Assembly (NCBI GenBank): GCA_036501485.1
Contig: DASYAG010000082.1
Span: 1-40,521, forward strand
Direction: 5' to 3'
From: PALSA-607 sp036501485
Lineage (GTDB): Bacteria; Actinomycetota; Actinomycetes; Acidothermales; Acidothermaceae
Length of the DNA: 40,521 nt
A model generated the notes under the pieces. It did not search any database. It was not told where the DNA came from and worked only from the letters and a program-made list of their open reading frames with translations. Below, piece after piece: positions 30,580-37,972 of the stretch. Numbering within the stretch: the first letter of the stretch is position 1; every line of letters starts with the position of its first letter. The translations under genes and the position numbers were made by a program.

Positions 30580-31572
30580 ATGGAGCAGCGACGCCTTGGG
30601 ACGACGGGGCTGACGGTCTCGTGCGTCGGCCTCGGCACGGCGATGTGGGGACGCGACACTGACGAACACGAGGCCGCGGATCAGCTGAAAGCATTCGTCG
30701 ACGCGGGTGGGTCGCTCGTCGATACCGCGGACACATACGCGGCGGGCGACAGCGAGCGCGTGTTAGGAATGTTGCTGACCAAGGTCGTCGATCGAAGCGA
30801 CGTCGTGGTGGCCAGCAAGGCTGGCGGCCTGCTGCCTGCTGCGCGGCCCGACGGCAAGCGCCGCGACGTGTCACGCCGGCACCTCTTGCAGGCACTCGAC
30901 GATTCGCTCGACAGACTCGGCATCGACCACGTCGACCTCTGGCAACTTCAGGGCTGGGATTCATCGACACCGCTCGATGAAACGTTGTCGGCACTCGACT
31001 TCGCCGTCGTCTCCGGGCGGGCCCGGTACGCAGGTGTGTCGAACTACAGCGGCTGGCAGACCGCGAAGGCGGCGAGTTGGCAAAGCTGGTGGCCGGGTCG
31101 GGTGCCGCTCGCGTCGACGCAGGTTGAGTACTCCTTGCTCGAGCGGGGCGTCGAGCGTGAGGTGGTACCGGCCGCCCTCGACGCGGGCCTGTCGCTACTC
31201 GCGTGGTCGCCGCTCGGACGAGGTGTGCTGACCGGCAAGTATCGCACCGGGATCCCGGCCGATTCGCGGGCGGCAAGTGACCACCTCGCGAGCTTCGTCG
31301 AGCCCTACCTCAGCGAGTCTCGTTCGGGGATCGTGCTGTCGGTGTGCACGGCCGCGGAGGGCCTTGGCGTCTCGCCGTTGGCGGTGGCATTGGGGTGGGT
31401 GCGCGACCGACCGGGTGTCGCCGCCGCGATCGTCGGGGCACGCACGAATGCACAGTTGCTCGGGATCTTGGCCGAAGCCGACGTGGTCTTACCGGACGAG
31501 ATTCGCGATGCACTCGACGATGTGTCGATGCCCGCGATCGGGTACCCGGAAGCAGGCGCGGGGCGGGACTAG
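30580..31572 (+). CDS. aldo/keto reductase with an altered catalytic tetrad
   Basis: 330-residue (beta/alpha)8 NAD(P)H-dependent reductase fold, starting MEQRRLGTTGLTVSCVGLGT. The tetrad Asp48 and Tyr53 (VDTADTYAAGDSE) and Lys80 (VVVASKAGG) are present. At the fourth position, usually His in DLxQxHxxD, the sequence is DLWQLQGWD: Gln124, a single-base change from a His codon (CAG against CAC/CAT). Coenzyme-binding segments are visible (GVSNYSGWQT, LAWSPLGRGVLTGKY, VGARTNAQLLGIL). The start ATG (30580) has no clear ribosome site and lies 20 bp after the permease stop, so coupling is likely. The stop codon is inside an 11-bp tandem duplication (31565-31586). Confidence 0.93.
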   Translation: MEQRRLGTTGLTVSCVGLGTAMWGRDTDEHEAADQLKAFVDAGGSLVDTADTYAAGDSERVLGMLLTKVVDRSDVVVASKAGGLLPAARPDGKRRDVSRRHLLQALDDSLDRLGIDHVDLWQLQGWDSSTPLDETLSALDFAVVSGRARYAGVSNYSGWQTAKAASWQSWWPGRVPLASTQVEYSLLERGVEREVVPAALDAGLSLLAWSPLGRGVLTGKYRTGIPADSRAASDHLASFVEPYLSESRSGIVLSVCTAAEGLGVSPLAVALGWVRDRPGVAAAIVGARTNAQLLGILAEADVVLPDEIRDALDDVSMPAIGYPEAGAGRD

Positions 31573-31590
31573 CGCGGGATTAGCGCGCTA
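31565..31590. repeat. 11-bp tandem duplication between two convergent genes
   Basis: GGGACTAGCGC (31565-31575) is followed directly by GGGATTAGCGC (31576-31586), one mismatch. The first contains the plus-strand stop TAG of the aldo/keto reductase (31570-31572) and the second repeats TAG 11 bp on. On the minus strand the same bases give TAA and TAG stops just beyond the acidic protein gene's own TAG (31588-31590). Confidence 0.85.
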
Positions 31591-31881
31591 CTCCTGTTCT
31601 GGTGCTTCCCACTCCAGGTCGTCGTCTTCGGCTTCCTCGTCGTCTTCGTCGTCGGACTCGACGGGACCGAACGGCGTGACTTCTTCATACGCCGAGAAAA
31701 GGGCGTCGTCGTAGGCCTCACCGGCCGAGGCAAGCGCATCGTAGGCAGCCTGGACGTTCGGGTCGTTTTCACCTGCCCGCGCCTCGACCGCGGCAAGGTG
31801 GGCATCGAGGGCGGACTTCAGCCCAGCGACAGCCGCGCGGACCTGATCGGGCGTGGCGGGGATCTCAATGTCGTCGGGCAT
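31588..31881 (-). CDS. small acidic protein, function unknown
   Basis: A 97-residue protein starting MPDDIEIPATPDQVRAAVAG. Residues about 10-75 look like a pair of helices (LKSALDAHLAAVEARAG..., VQAAYDALASAGEAYDDALF). The C terminus is a strongly acidic tail (ESDDEDDEEAEDDDLEWEAP). I recognise similar short acidic proteins in streptomycetes but cannot name a family. No ribosome site is obvious before the ATG at 31879-31881; a leaderless start is possible. Divergent from the DUF5703 gene with 75 bp between, convergent with the aldo/keto reductase with 15 bp between. Confidence 0.75.
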   Translation of the reverse strand: MPDDIEIPATPDQVRAAVAGLKSALDAHLAAVEARAGENDPNVQAAYDALASAGEAYDDALFSAYEEVTPFGPVESDDEDDEEAEDDDLEWEAPEQE

Positions 31882-31955
31882 GGGTGAACGGTACCTGTCT
31901 CCCCCTTGGAGATCTACCTACTTCATCGGAGGCGCCGCGGCGAGCACAATGAAGT

Positions 31956-32141
31956 GTGGCCGATTACGAGTTCAGGCAGCTGGTGCTGCCGCGCGGGACG
32001 TCGCGCAACGCTGCCTGGCGGCTGCTCACCGAACAAGCCGAGCACCATGGCTGGGAGCTCGACCGGTTACGGCTCTACCCCGACGGAACGCGACGGGTCC
32101 GGCTTCGCCGACGGGTGCTGCGGGTCGCTCGAACCATGTAG
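31956..32141 (+). CDS. DUF5703-family small protein
   Basis: A 61-residue basic protein starting at GTG (31956-31958): ADYEFRQLVLPRGTSRNAAW, then LLTEQAEHHGWELDRLRLYP and a very basic end (TRRVRLRRRVLRVARTM). This matches the short DUF5703 proteins of actinobacteria, which have the same PRGxSR and HGWELDRLRL segments. Function unknown; the basic tail could bind nucleic acid or membrane lipid. In related genomes such a gene lies near the M20 peptidase gene, as here (convergent, 10-bp gap). Confidence 0.85.
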   Translation: MADYEFRQLVLPRGTSRNAAWRLLTEQAEHHGWELDRLRLYPDGTRRVRLRRRVLRVARTM

Positions 32142-32151
32142 GTGCTGACGT

Positions 32152-33459
32152 TCAGCAGTTCGTCAGGAAGTGGTCCAGCACGCGGGTGCCGAACTTCAAG
32201 CCCTGGAGTGGAACTCGCTCGTCGACGCCGTGGAACATGCCGGCGAAGTCGAGATCGGGCGTGAGCCGCAGCGGCGAGAATCCGAAGCCGCGTATCCCCA
32301 ACGTCGAGAACGCCTTGTCGTCGGTACCACCGAACAAGCAGTACGGGACGGCTTTGCCCTGTGGGTCTTGCGACGTGATCGATGACTTCATCGCCTCAAC
32401 CAATGCGCCGTCCCACTCTGTTTCGATCGCGATGTCGCCGTTGATCGTCTCGCGTGTGACATTGGGGCCTAGCAACTCGTCGATCGTCTTGTAGAACTCG
32501 TCCTCGAAGCCGGGCAGGAAACGACCGTCGATGTAGGCCGACGCCTCTTGCGGGACGACGTTCACCTTGTAGCCGGCCTCGAGCATCGTCGGGTTCGCCG
32601 TGTTGCGAACGGTCGCGGCCACCAGTGCAGCGATCGTCCCAAGCTTGTCGGCCGCACTGCCCAGGTCGTGCGGATCGAGTTCGATGCCGATCGCCTCGCC
32701 CAATTCGTCGATGAATGCCTGGGTCGCTGCGGTCATGCGGATCGGCCAGTCGTACCTGCCGATGCGCGCGACTGCTTCGGCGAGTTCGGTCACGGCGTTC
32801 TGGTTATTGACCAGGCTGCCGTGCCCAGCGCGGCCCTTGGCGACGAGCTTCATCCAGGCCATGCCGCGCTGCGCTGTCTGCACTGGATACAGCCGCAGAT
32901 CATGGCGAATCTCGATCGAGAAGCCGCCGACTTCGCTGATGGATTCGGTGCAACCCTCGAACAGTTCGGGGTGGTTGTCGACCAGCCAGTGCGAGCCCTT
33001 GCGGCCGCCCGCCTCCTCGTCGGCGAGGTAGGCGATGACGATGTCGCGCGGTGGCTTACGGCCTTCGCGCATCCACTGCCGGATGACCGCCAGGGACATC
33101 GCGTCCATGTCTTTCATGTCGACCGCGCCGCGACCCCAAAGGCAGCCGTCCTTGATCTCGCCGGCGAACGGGTCGACCTGCCAGTGGCTCTTGTCGGCGG
33201 CGACAACATCGAGGTGGCCATGGATCAGCAAGGCGCCCCTTGTCGGGTCGCTGCCTTCGATGCGGGCGATGACGCTGGCCCGGCCGGGTTCGGATTCGAA
33301 GAGCTGCGGGTTCAACCCGACGTCCGTCAGCTTCTCGGCGACGTACTCCGCAGCCGGCCGCTCAGGCTTGATCGGGTTCGAAGTGTCGATACGAATCAGG
33401 TCACGGCAGAGGTCGACGACCTCGTCCTCGGCGCTTAGGCCCGCCTGCGGTTGGCTCAT
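32152..33459 (-). CDS. M20-family zinc peptidase (DapE/ArgE/carboxypeptidase-like)
   Basis: 435-residue cytosolic hydrolase. The metal site is visible: LLIHGHLDVV (His and Asp, about 78-82), RGAVDMKDM (bridging Asp near 115), LADEEAGG (catalytic Glu then metal Glu, about 147-151), and FAGMFHGVDERVP with the last His near 412. FGGTDDKAF is the usual segment before it. A dimerisation domain lies between (about 195-310). The family splits between succinyl-diaminopimelate desuccinylase, acetylornithine deacetylase and dipeptidases; the sequence alone does not decide. A homologue (called DapE2) lies in the corresponding region in M. tuberculosis. It marks the end of the conserved region before tRNA-Leu. 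Confidence 0.93.
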   Translation of the reverse strand: MSQPQAGLSAEDEVVDLCRDLIRIDTSNPIKPERPAAEYVAEKLTDVGLNPQLFESEPGRASVIARIEGSDPTRGALLIHGHLDVVAADKSHWQVDPFAGEIKDGCLWGRGAVDMKDMDAMSLAVIRQWMREGRKPPRDIVIAYLADEEAGGRKGSHWLVDNHPELFEGCTESISEVGGFSIEIRHDLRLYPVQTAQRGMAWMKLVAKGRAGHGSLVNNQNAVTELAEAVARIGRYDWPIRMTAATQAFIDELGEAIGIELDPHDLGSAADKLGTIAALVAATVRNTANPTMLEAGYKVNVVPQEASAYIDGRFLPGFEDEFYKTIDELLGPNVTRETINGDIAIETEWDGALVEAMKSSITSQDPQGKAVPYCLFGGTDDKAFSTLGIRGFGFSPLRLTPDLDFAGMFHGVDERVPLQGLKFGTRVLDHFLTNC

Positions 33460-33619
33460 CAGCTCTCCTCGCGCGCATGCACGCTCATTTGCTGGACGAC
33501 GGTCACGTGCCGTGCCATAGACCGGACGACGAGTGCCATCCTGCCTCGTGGCGTGACCGGCGGTCGCCTCGGCGTCCTGTTGGTATGGTGTTCGCCGGTC
33601 CTGCGCAGCAGGACTCCAC

Positions 33620-33704
33620 GTCCGGGTGGCGGAATTTGGCAGACGCGCTAGCTTGAGGTGCTAGTGCCCGAAAGGGCTTGGGGGTTCAAGTCCCCCCTCG
33701 GACA
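33620..33704 (+). tRNA. tRNA-Leu, anticodon GAG
   Basis: An 85-base cloverleaf can be drawn by hand. The acceptor stem GTCCGGG (33620-33626) pairs with CTCGGAC (33697-33703), with discriminator A at 33704. The anticodon stem CTAGC/GCTAG surrounds loop TTGAGGT (anticodon GAG). A long class II variable arm (TGCCCGAAAGGGCT) follows, then the T arm GGGGG-TTCAAGT-CCCCC. CCA is not encoded. The long variable arm and the anticodon identify leucine (codons CUC/CUU). Confidence 0.96.
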
Positions 33705-33824
33705 CGGGATATATCGCCCATATCGCCCAGCCTCGGCCACCTTTCGGTTTGCGCGTGTCGACACCGAAGCAGTCCAGCATGGTCGACCATCATGTGCCGG
33801 ATGGGCCATGAGCGTTTCTGCCCG

Positions 33825-35198
33825 CTACATCGAGCAGGCGTTGTCCAGGATGCAAGCGCGACTGGAGACGGGCGCAGCGCCTTCGAGAACAAGAGTCGTG
33901 TGCTGAGGATCCGCTGCTGGAGGAATGCGGAAAGCGCCATATGTTCCAGGCCCGAAGACCTCGAGTAGGTCTGCGTCGAGCAGGATGCGCACCTCCGCAT
34001 CTGAGGCCGGGTGATCGAATGGGACGCGTTCGGCGGCTAACCCCGGTCGAGAGCACAGCAGTGAGATCGGGTCTATCTCGAGCCGTGCGCGTACCGCGTC
34101 CCCGTCCTGAACCAGGACAGTTGCAACATCTCCGTGCTTCAGGACAAGATCGACCGCTCCGGGCCCGATGTCGTACGACGCACTATTTCCGAGGCGCTGC
34201 GCTTCCAATGGCCTGCCGCGCAAATTGTCAACGTCGGGATGCGGCCGCAATACGAGCGAACCGTCTAGGACGCTGATGGTTGACACGATCGAGTGAGCTC
34301 CGGCTCTCAACAGCAGGTCGGGATCGTTTTGCGGCTCTTCTCGTAGCCAGGAGATTACGCACCTTCTCCCCTCCTTATCGATGAAGGCGCTCATTGCGTA
34401 AGCACTAGAACCGTAGGTGAGCCGCTGCCATCTACGCGGCGTGAAGGTGGTTCCGTCGTAATCGCCGATTGCACCGGCGACGTAGTGAAGGATGTCGTTG
34501 TCCCATACCGAGATCAGCAGCACCCAGTCAGCGCCGATGGCGAACAGTTGCGGGCACTCCCAAAGCGAGCCCGTCCAAACGTCGTCCCCGGAGTCGCTCC
34601 GTCGCGAACATATGACGCCGTCATAGGTCCATCTGCGCAGATCGGCGGAGTGATACTGCAACGCGGCGCCCGACCCATCCGCCAGACCCGCAGCCAGGAT
34701 TGCCCGCCACTCGCCGGTATCCGAGCGGAAAACGTAAGGGTCCCGAAAAGAGTGGACGTCGATTTGCGTGGGTGGGCCATCGATAACGACGTCTTCTTCC
34801 GCGGAGACCCACGTTGTCGCGAGCTCATCGCCGTAGGCGATTGCGACCCTGCCGTAACCGAGGTCGCCTCCGATGATTCGCGTATAGAGAATGGTCGGCT
34901 GATCGCCGTCCATCACGAAACTGCCCGACCAGCAGCCGATCTCGAACGCCTGAGGCACCAGGGCCAACGGTTGTTCGACCCAGTGGACCAAGTCGATCGA
35001 CTCTGCGTGCCCCCAGTGGCAGTTCGGTGCCCAGGTCACGCGACCTGGTATCGCCTGGTAGAAGAGGTGGTAGCGGTCGTCGACCCAGGTGACACCGTAC
35101 GGATCGTTGATCCAGCCGTTCTCGGCGGTCAAGTGGATCGTAGGCCGAGGCTTTGCGGCGGGTGCAGCCGCTGCGCGGTCGGTCGCTTCGGCGGTCAT
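33825..35198 (-). CDS. GH32 family beta-fructosidase
   Basis: 457-residue glycoside hydrolase that cleaves terminal beta-D-fructofuranosides (sucrose, inulin- or levan-type chains). The three GH32 motifs are intact: WINDPYG (residues 29-35, nucleophile Asp32), SFRDPYVF (150-157, transition-state Asp153) and WECPQL (213-218, acid/base Glu214). The five-bladed propeller spans about 20-325 and a short beta-sandwich follows (to 457; VRILLDADLLEVFG is the usual RILVDxSxxEVF). It has no signal peptide, so it acts inside the cell on imported oligosaccharides. The ATG overlaps the stop of the upstream GH172 gene (ATGA). It lies downstream of a LacI regulator and near a sugar importer. Confidence 0.95.
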   Translation of the reverse strand: MTAEATDRAAAAPAAKPRPTIHLTAENGWINDPYGVTWVDDRYHLFYQAIPGRVTWAPNCHWGHAESIDLVHWVEQPLALVPQAFEIGCWSGSFVMDGDQPTILYTRIIGGDLGYGRVAIAYGDELATTWVSAEEDVVIDGPPTQIDVHSFRDPYVFRSDTGEWRAILAAGLADGSGAALQYHSADLRRWTYDGVICSRRSDSGDDVWTGSLWECPQLFAIGADWVLLISVWDNDILHYVAGAIGDYDGTTFTPRRWQRLTYGSSAYAMSAFIDKEGRRCVISWLREEPQNDPDLLLRAGAHSIVSTISVLDGSLVLRPHPDVDNLRGRPLEAQRLGNSASYDIGPGAVDLVLKHGDVATVLVQDGDAVRARLEIDPISLLCSRPGLAAERVPFDHPASDAEVRILLDADLLEVFGPGTYGAFRIPPAADPQHTTLVLEGAAPVSSRACILDNACSM

Positions 35199-36535
35199 TG
35201 GAAGCGCCGGCGAACATCGGCAGCGTGAGCCGTGTTCGCCTCGGACTCCTGTTGGGTTCGGACGGTTCGTCGTTGCACCCGGTTCTGCGTTTGCTTCTGG
35301 TACTCAGTGAATCTGGCGGAATACCGTTCGCGCATTGCCGCAATCTCCTCGGCTACGGCGCCGCCGCGCTCCGACGGTGCGATCGCAGGTTGTGCCGTGG
35401 GTCGTGTGGGCAACCGCTCCGCGATAGGCAGGATGCTGGCCTTCGGCGAGGGCAGCGTCTGGTACCAGTAGGCGGTCGACGACCAGTCATCGGAAAGGTG
35501 GTTGGCGTGGCCGTGCTCAATCGTGACCTTGATGCGGTTGGAAAAGCGGACCGGGTCAACGACGTGGAACCGATAATTCACTGAGTATCCGGGGACGTCG
35601 GCCTCATGCACGATCGCACCGTGATACGGGTACGCGTTCTTCTGCATCCCCCACGCATGGTTGAAGTAGTCCTCAGTGCCGGTGCCATGCAGGCTCGGTG
35701 GCCAGGTGTCGTCGTCGATGAAGATCATGTCGTCACCTTCGCCCCACCAGCTTCCTTGTCGGTGGTAGACGGAAAGATTGCATCCGACGTAATGACCGGC
35801 GCCGATGGTCTCTAACACTACGTAGTTGTCTTCGCCGGTGAGGTCGACGATGTTGACCTCAGGCGAGTTGGTCTGCAGGTCTGGGCCCCAACCATTGCAC
35901 GGGTTGTTCCGCGACCATCGTGCGTGAAAGTAAACCGTGTCCTGGGGAAGCGGAACGCGGATCAGTTCGTAGTCGATGTAGAAATACTGCTGGATAGCGA
36001 ACTCCCCTTCGTTGACGAGTTCGATGAGGGCCCTCTTGCCGAAGGGCATTGGCGCCCAGCAGTTAAGTGCGGCGCTGCCGCCAAAGATGAGTGACTCTTC
36101 CGGCTTGGCGGATACCGTGAACAATGCCGACGCGTAGCTGTTGGGCATGCAGTGCCCGACACCGAAGAAGTCTCCCAGGGGTACCAGTACAGCTGCTTCC
36201 GGCTCGTCGTCCCAGGTGATGCGGATTAATACCTTGCGGTAGTAGTCAGGGTCGGCTTGTTCCCAGTTCACGCCGAGCGCATTGTGGATCTCCATGACCG
36301 GTGCGGTGGTATCGGTTAAGTTCGGGTCCAGCAGGCCCGGCCCCAACGTCTGCCTGCAGAATTGAGTCATCCAGATGTGGGTGATCTGGCCAGGGCCTTC
36401 AAGGTCTGCTAGCACACGGGTCTCACCCGGCGCTGTCGTCCAATAGTCCTGGTTGCGACCACGCTGGTCCCAACTAGACACTCGTGCGGTGCGGGCGTCG
36501 ACGCGCCTAGTCAGAGACGATAAGGGATCCATCAT
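35195..36535 (-). CDS. DUF2961/GH172-family glycoside hydrolase
   Basis: 446-residue protein of the DUF2961 family, now glycoside hydrolase family 172, whose described members act on alpha-D-fructofuranosides (difructose dianhydride I) or D-arabinofuranosides. Typical segments are GPGQITHIWMTQFC (47-60), PLGDFFGVGHCMPNSYAS (119-136), WWGEGDDMIFIDDD (263-276) and HGTGTEDYFNHAWG (283-296). Glu266 and Glu288 are the likely catalytic pair, 22 apart, close to the spacing I recall for the characterised enzyme. The C-terminal 70 residues are an Arg/Gln/Ala-rich helical extension (GGAVAEEIAAMRERYSARF...) of unknown role. No signal peptide. Starts at two successive ATGs (36533-36535, 36530-36532) without a clear ribosome site. 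Co-translated with GH32, so the substrate probably combines alpha- and beta-fructofuranosyl bonds. Confidence 0.9.
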   Translation of the reverse strand: MMDPLSSLTRRVDARTARVSSWDQRGRNQDYWTTAPGETRVLADLEGPGQITHIWMTQFCRQTLGPGLLDPNLTDTTAPVMEIHNALGVNWEQADPDYYRKVLIRITWDDEPEAAVLVPLGDFFGVGHCMPNSYASALFTVSAKPEESLIFGGSAALNCWAPMPFGKRALIELVNEGEFAIQQYFYIDYELIRVPLPQDTVYFHARWSRNNPCNGWGPDLQTNSPEVNIVDLTGEDNYVVLETIGAGHYVGCNLSVYHRQGSWWGEGDDMIFIDDDTWPPSLHGTGTEDYFNHAWGMQKNAYPYHGAIVHEADVPGYSVNYRFHVVDPVRFSNRIKVTIEHGHANHLSDDWSSTAYWYQTLPSPKASILPIAERLPTRPTAQPAIAPSERGGAVAEEIAAMRERYSARFTEYQKQTQNRVQRRTVRTQQESEANTAHAADVRRRFQ

Positions 36536-36595
36536 GTGAGGCGTGGGCCTTTCCGGGGCGTCGGCGGAGGAGAGAGCAGTGCCTGTCGTGGAGCG

Positions 36596-36620
36596 TGACG
36601 TTGACCGTCTTAAAACGTCA
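36596..36620. promoter_or_regulatory. inverted repeat between lacI-type gene and GH172, possible operator
   Basis: TGACGTT (36596-36602) and AACGTCA (36614-36620) are perfect inverted repeats 11 bp apart. Within them lies the near-palindrome CGTCTTAAAACG (36606-36617, one mismatched pair). It is about 61-85 bp before the GH172 start and just after the LacI gene. It could be a regulator-binding site for the two hydrolases or a weak terminator of the regulator gene. Confidence 0.4.
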
Positions 36621-36634
36621 GGTGTGTACGGTGC

Positions 36635-37660
36635 CTAGCCAGGCGTAGTGCTCGTGCTTGTGCAGCCGCACGATTCTCGGTAGCTGACCTGAGGCTGCAG
36701 TCGAACAGTCTTCCCGTCAGGCGTGTGCCCTTCCCCGGTGAGCCGAGCCAACAGCAACTGCATCGCGGTCGTGCCTATGTGATACGCGGGTTGGGTCACG
36801 GTAGTGATCTGCGGCCGGAATAGGTCGGAGTGCGGGAAACCGTCGAAGGTAGCAAATGCAAAATCCTGCGGGGTGCGCAGTCCGAGGTCTTGTGCCGCTG
36901 CGAGTACACCGATCGCGCTCTGGGTACTTGCGGCCACGACAGCAGTCGGTCGGTTGGCGGACGCGAACAGCGTCCGCGCCATCGCGCGGGTATCTTCCGC
37001 GAGACCCGAACCGGTCAAGACATACTCCGGCAGGATCTTAATGCCGGCATCCGCATGTGCCTCGCGATAACCCCTGTGCCGCTCGGCCATCGTTGCCACT
37101 GACAAGTTGCCGCCCGCAAGAGCGGTGCGCCGGTGACCGTGCGCAATTAGATGCAGCACGAGATCTCGCATGGGGCCGGTGTTCTCAACGCCCACTTGAT
37201 CGGTGTGGATAGTCCCCAAACGGTCCATCACGACGACCGGGATTCCGCGGCCGAGGATCGCTTCTATCTCGGGCACATCCGATCCACCGACAGGGGCAAC
37301 GATAAGTCCGTCGACCTGCCGATCCGTTAGCACCTTGAGTGACCGCGTCTCTAACGCCGGCTGCTCCGCGGAATTCGCCAAAAGCAGCGTGAATCCGGCC
37401 GCGGTTGCCTCATGCTCCACACCGCGCACCATTTCCGCGAACACGGGTTGGGCGACGTCTGAGACCACTAAGCCAATGGAATCGGTGCGTGATCGTCGCA
37501 ACGCCCGAGCGATGCTGTCTTGCCGGTAGCCGGTGACGCGTATCGCCTCCACTACTCGCCTACGGGTGGCGTCCCCTACCGGCCGCGTCGCATTGACGAC
37601 GTGCGACACGGTCGACGTCGACACCTTCGCTAGGCGGGCGACGTCGACGATCGTGGCCAA
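36635..37660 (-). CDS. LacI-family sugar-responsive transcription regulator
   Basis: 341-residue repressor. The start is a TTG at 37658-37660 with GGAAGG 7 bases upstream; it gives ATIVDVARLAKVSTSTVSHV, the exact N terminus of LacI proteins, so the longer frame is rejected. The HTH (residues about 3-24) and hinge helix (RQDSIARALRRS) are followed by a periplasmic-binding-protein-like sugar domain (about 60-335; GLVVSDVAQPVFAEMVRGVE, PVVVMDRLGTIHTDQVGVEN). The gene is in the same direction as GH172 and GH32 and divergent from the importer, so it probably controls both in response to an imported sugar. Its own control region has a strong promoter with an operator-like repeat (37680-37725), suggesting autoregulation. 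Confidence 0.94.
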   Translation of the reverse strand: MATIVDVARLAKVSTSTVSHVVNATRPVGDATRRRVVEAIRVTGYRQDSIARALRRSRTDSIGLVVSDVAQPVFAEMVRGVEHEATAAGFTLLLANSAEQPALETRSLKVLTDRQVDGLIVAPVGGSDVPEIEAILGRGIPVVVMDRLGTIHTDQVGVENTGPMRDLVLHLIAHGHRRTALAGGNLSVATMAERHRGYREAHADAGIKILPEYVLTGSGLAEDTRAMARTLFASANRPTAVVAASTQSAIGVLAAAQDLGLRTPQDFAFATFDGFPHSDLFRPQITTVTQPAYHIGTTAMQLLLARLTGEGHTPDGKTVRLQPQVSYRESCGCTSTSTTPG

Positions 37661-37679
37661 TGCAGTCCTTCCGGCATAT

Positions 37680-37725
37680 CGAAACGATTGTCGAAAATAT
37701 GACAGGACGCTATCGGCACTGTCAA
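37680..37725 (-). promoter_or_regulatory. promoter and operator of the LacI-family gene
   Basis: On the minus strand a perfect TTGACA (37720-37725), an 18-bp spacer and CATATT (37696-37701) form the best sigma-70-type promoter I found in the window. Directly after it, over the likely transcription start, is CGAAACGATTGTCGAAA (37680-37696 on the plus strand), whose CGAAACGATT core recurs at 37828-37837. LacI-family operators are commonly imperfect palindromes built from CGAAA/TTTCG halves. Confidence 0.65.
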
Positions 37726-37795
37726 CCACATCAGGTGTCGTAACGGCCTCGATGCGCGGTCCTTCTGCTTCCAGGCAACGATTTGGCTTCAGCTC

Positions 37796-37840
37796 TTGAC
37801 TTGGCGACGCGGCAGCGCAACGCTCTGCGAAACGATTCGA
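37796..37840 (+). promoter_or_regulatory. probable operator (and weak promoter) of the sugar importer
   Basis: The second copy of the CGAAACGATT core lies at 37828-37837 and is extended to CGAAACGATTCGA, an imperfect palindrome. A TTGACT (37796-37801) with AACGCT 17 bp later would place a promoter just upstream of it, though the -10 is poor. The region 37661-37972 (312 bp) between the divergent regulator and importer holds no other gene that I see. Confidence 0.5.
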
Positions 37841-37972
37841 TAAATGCTCGGTCGTTCGGTTGACCCCACGTGCGCTGGGTCTGCATCGCGTTGGGGCCGC
37901 GTCTGTCATAGCCACCGCCCGCGCGGCTCGCGGGATCGACACCAACGAACATCAAAGGAGTGATTTCGCGAC

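Noticed and set aside
34514..36162. Signs of frameshift or decay in GH32 or GH172
   Set aside because: Both frames are open, full length and carry all catalytic motifs; there is no evidence of pseudogenes.
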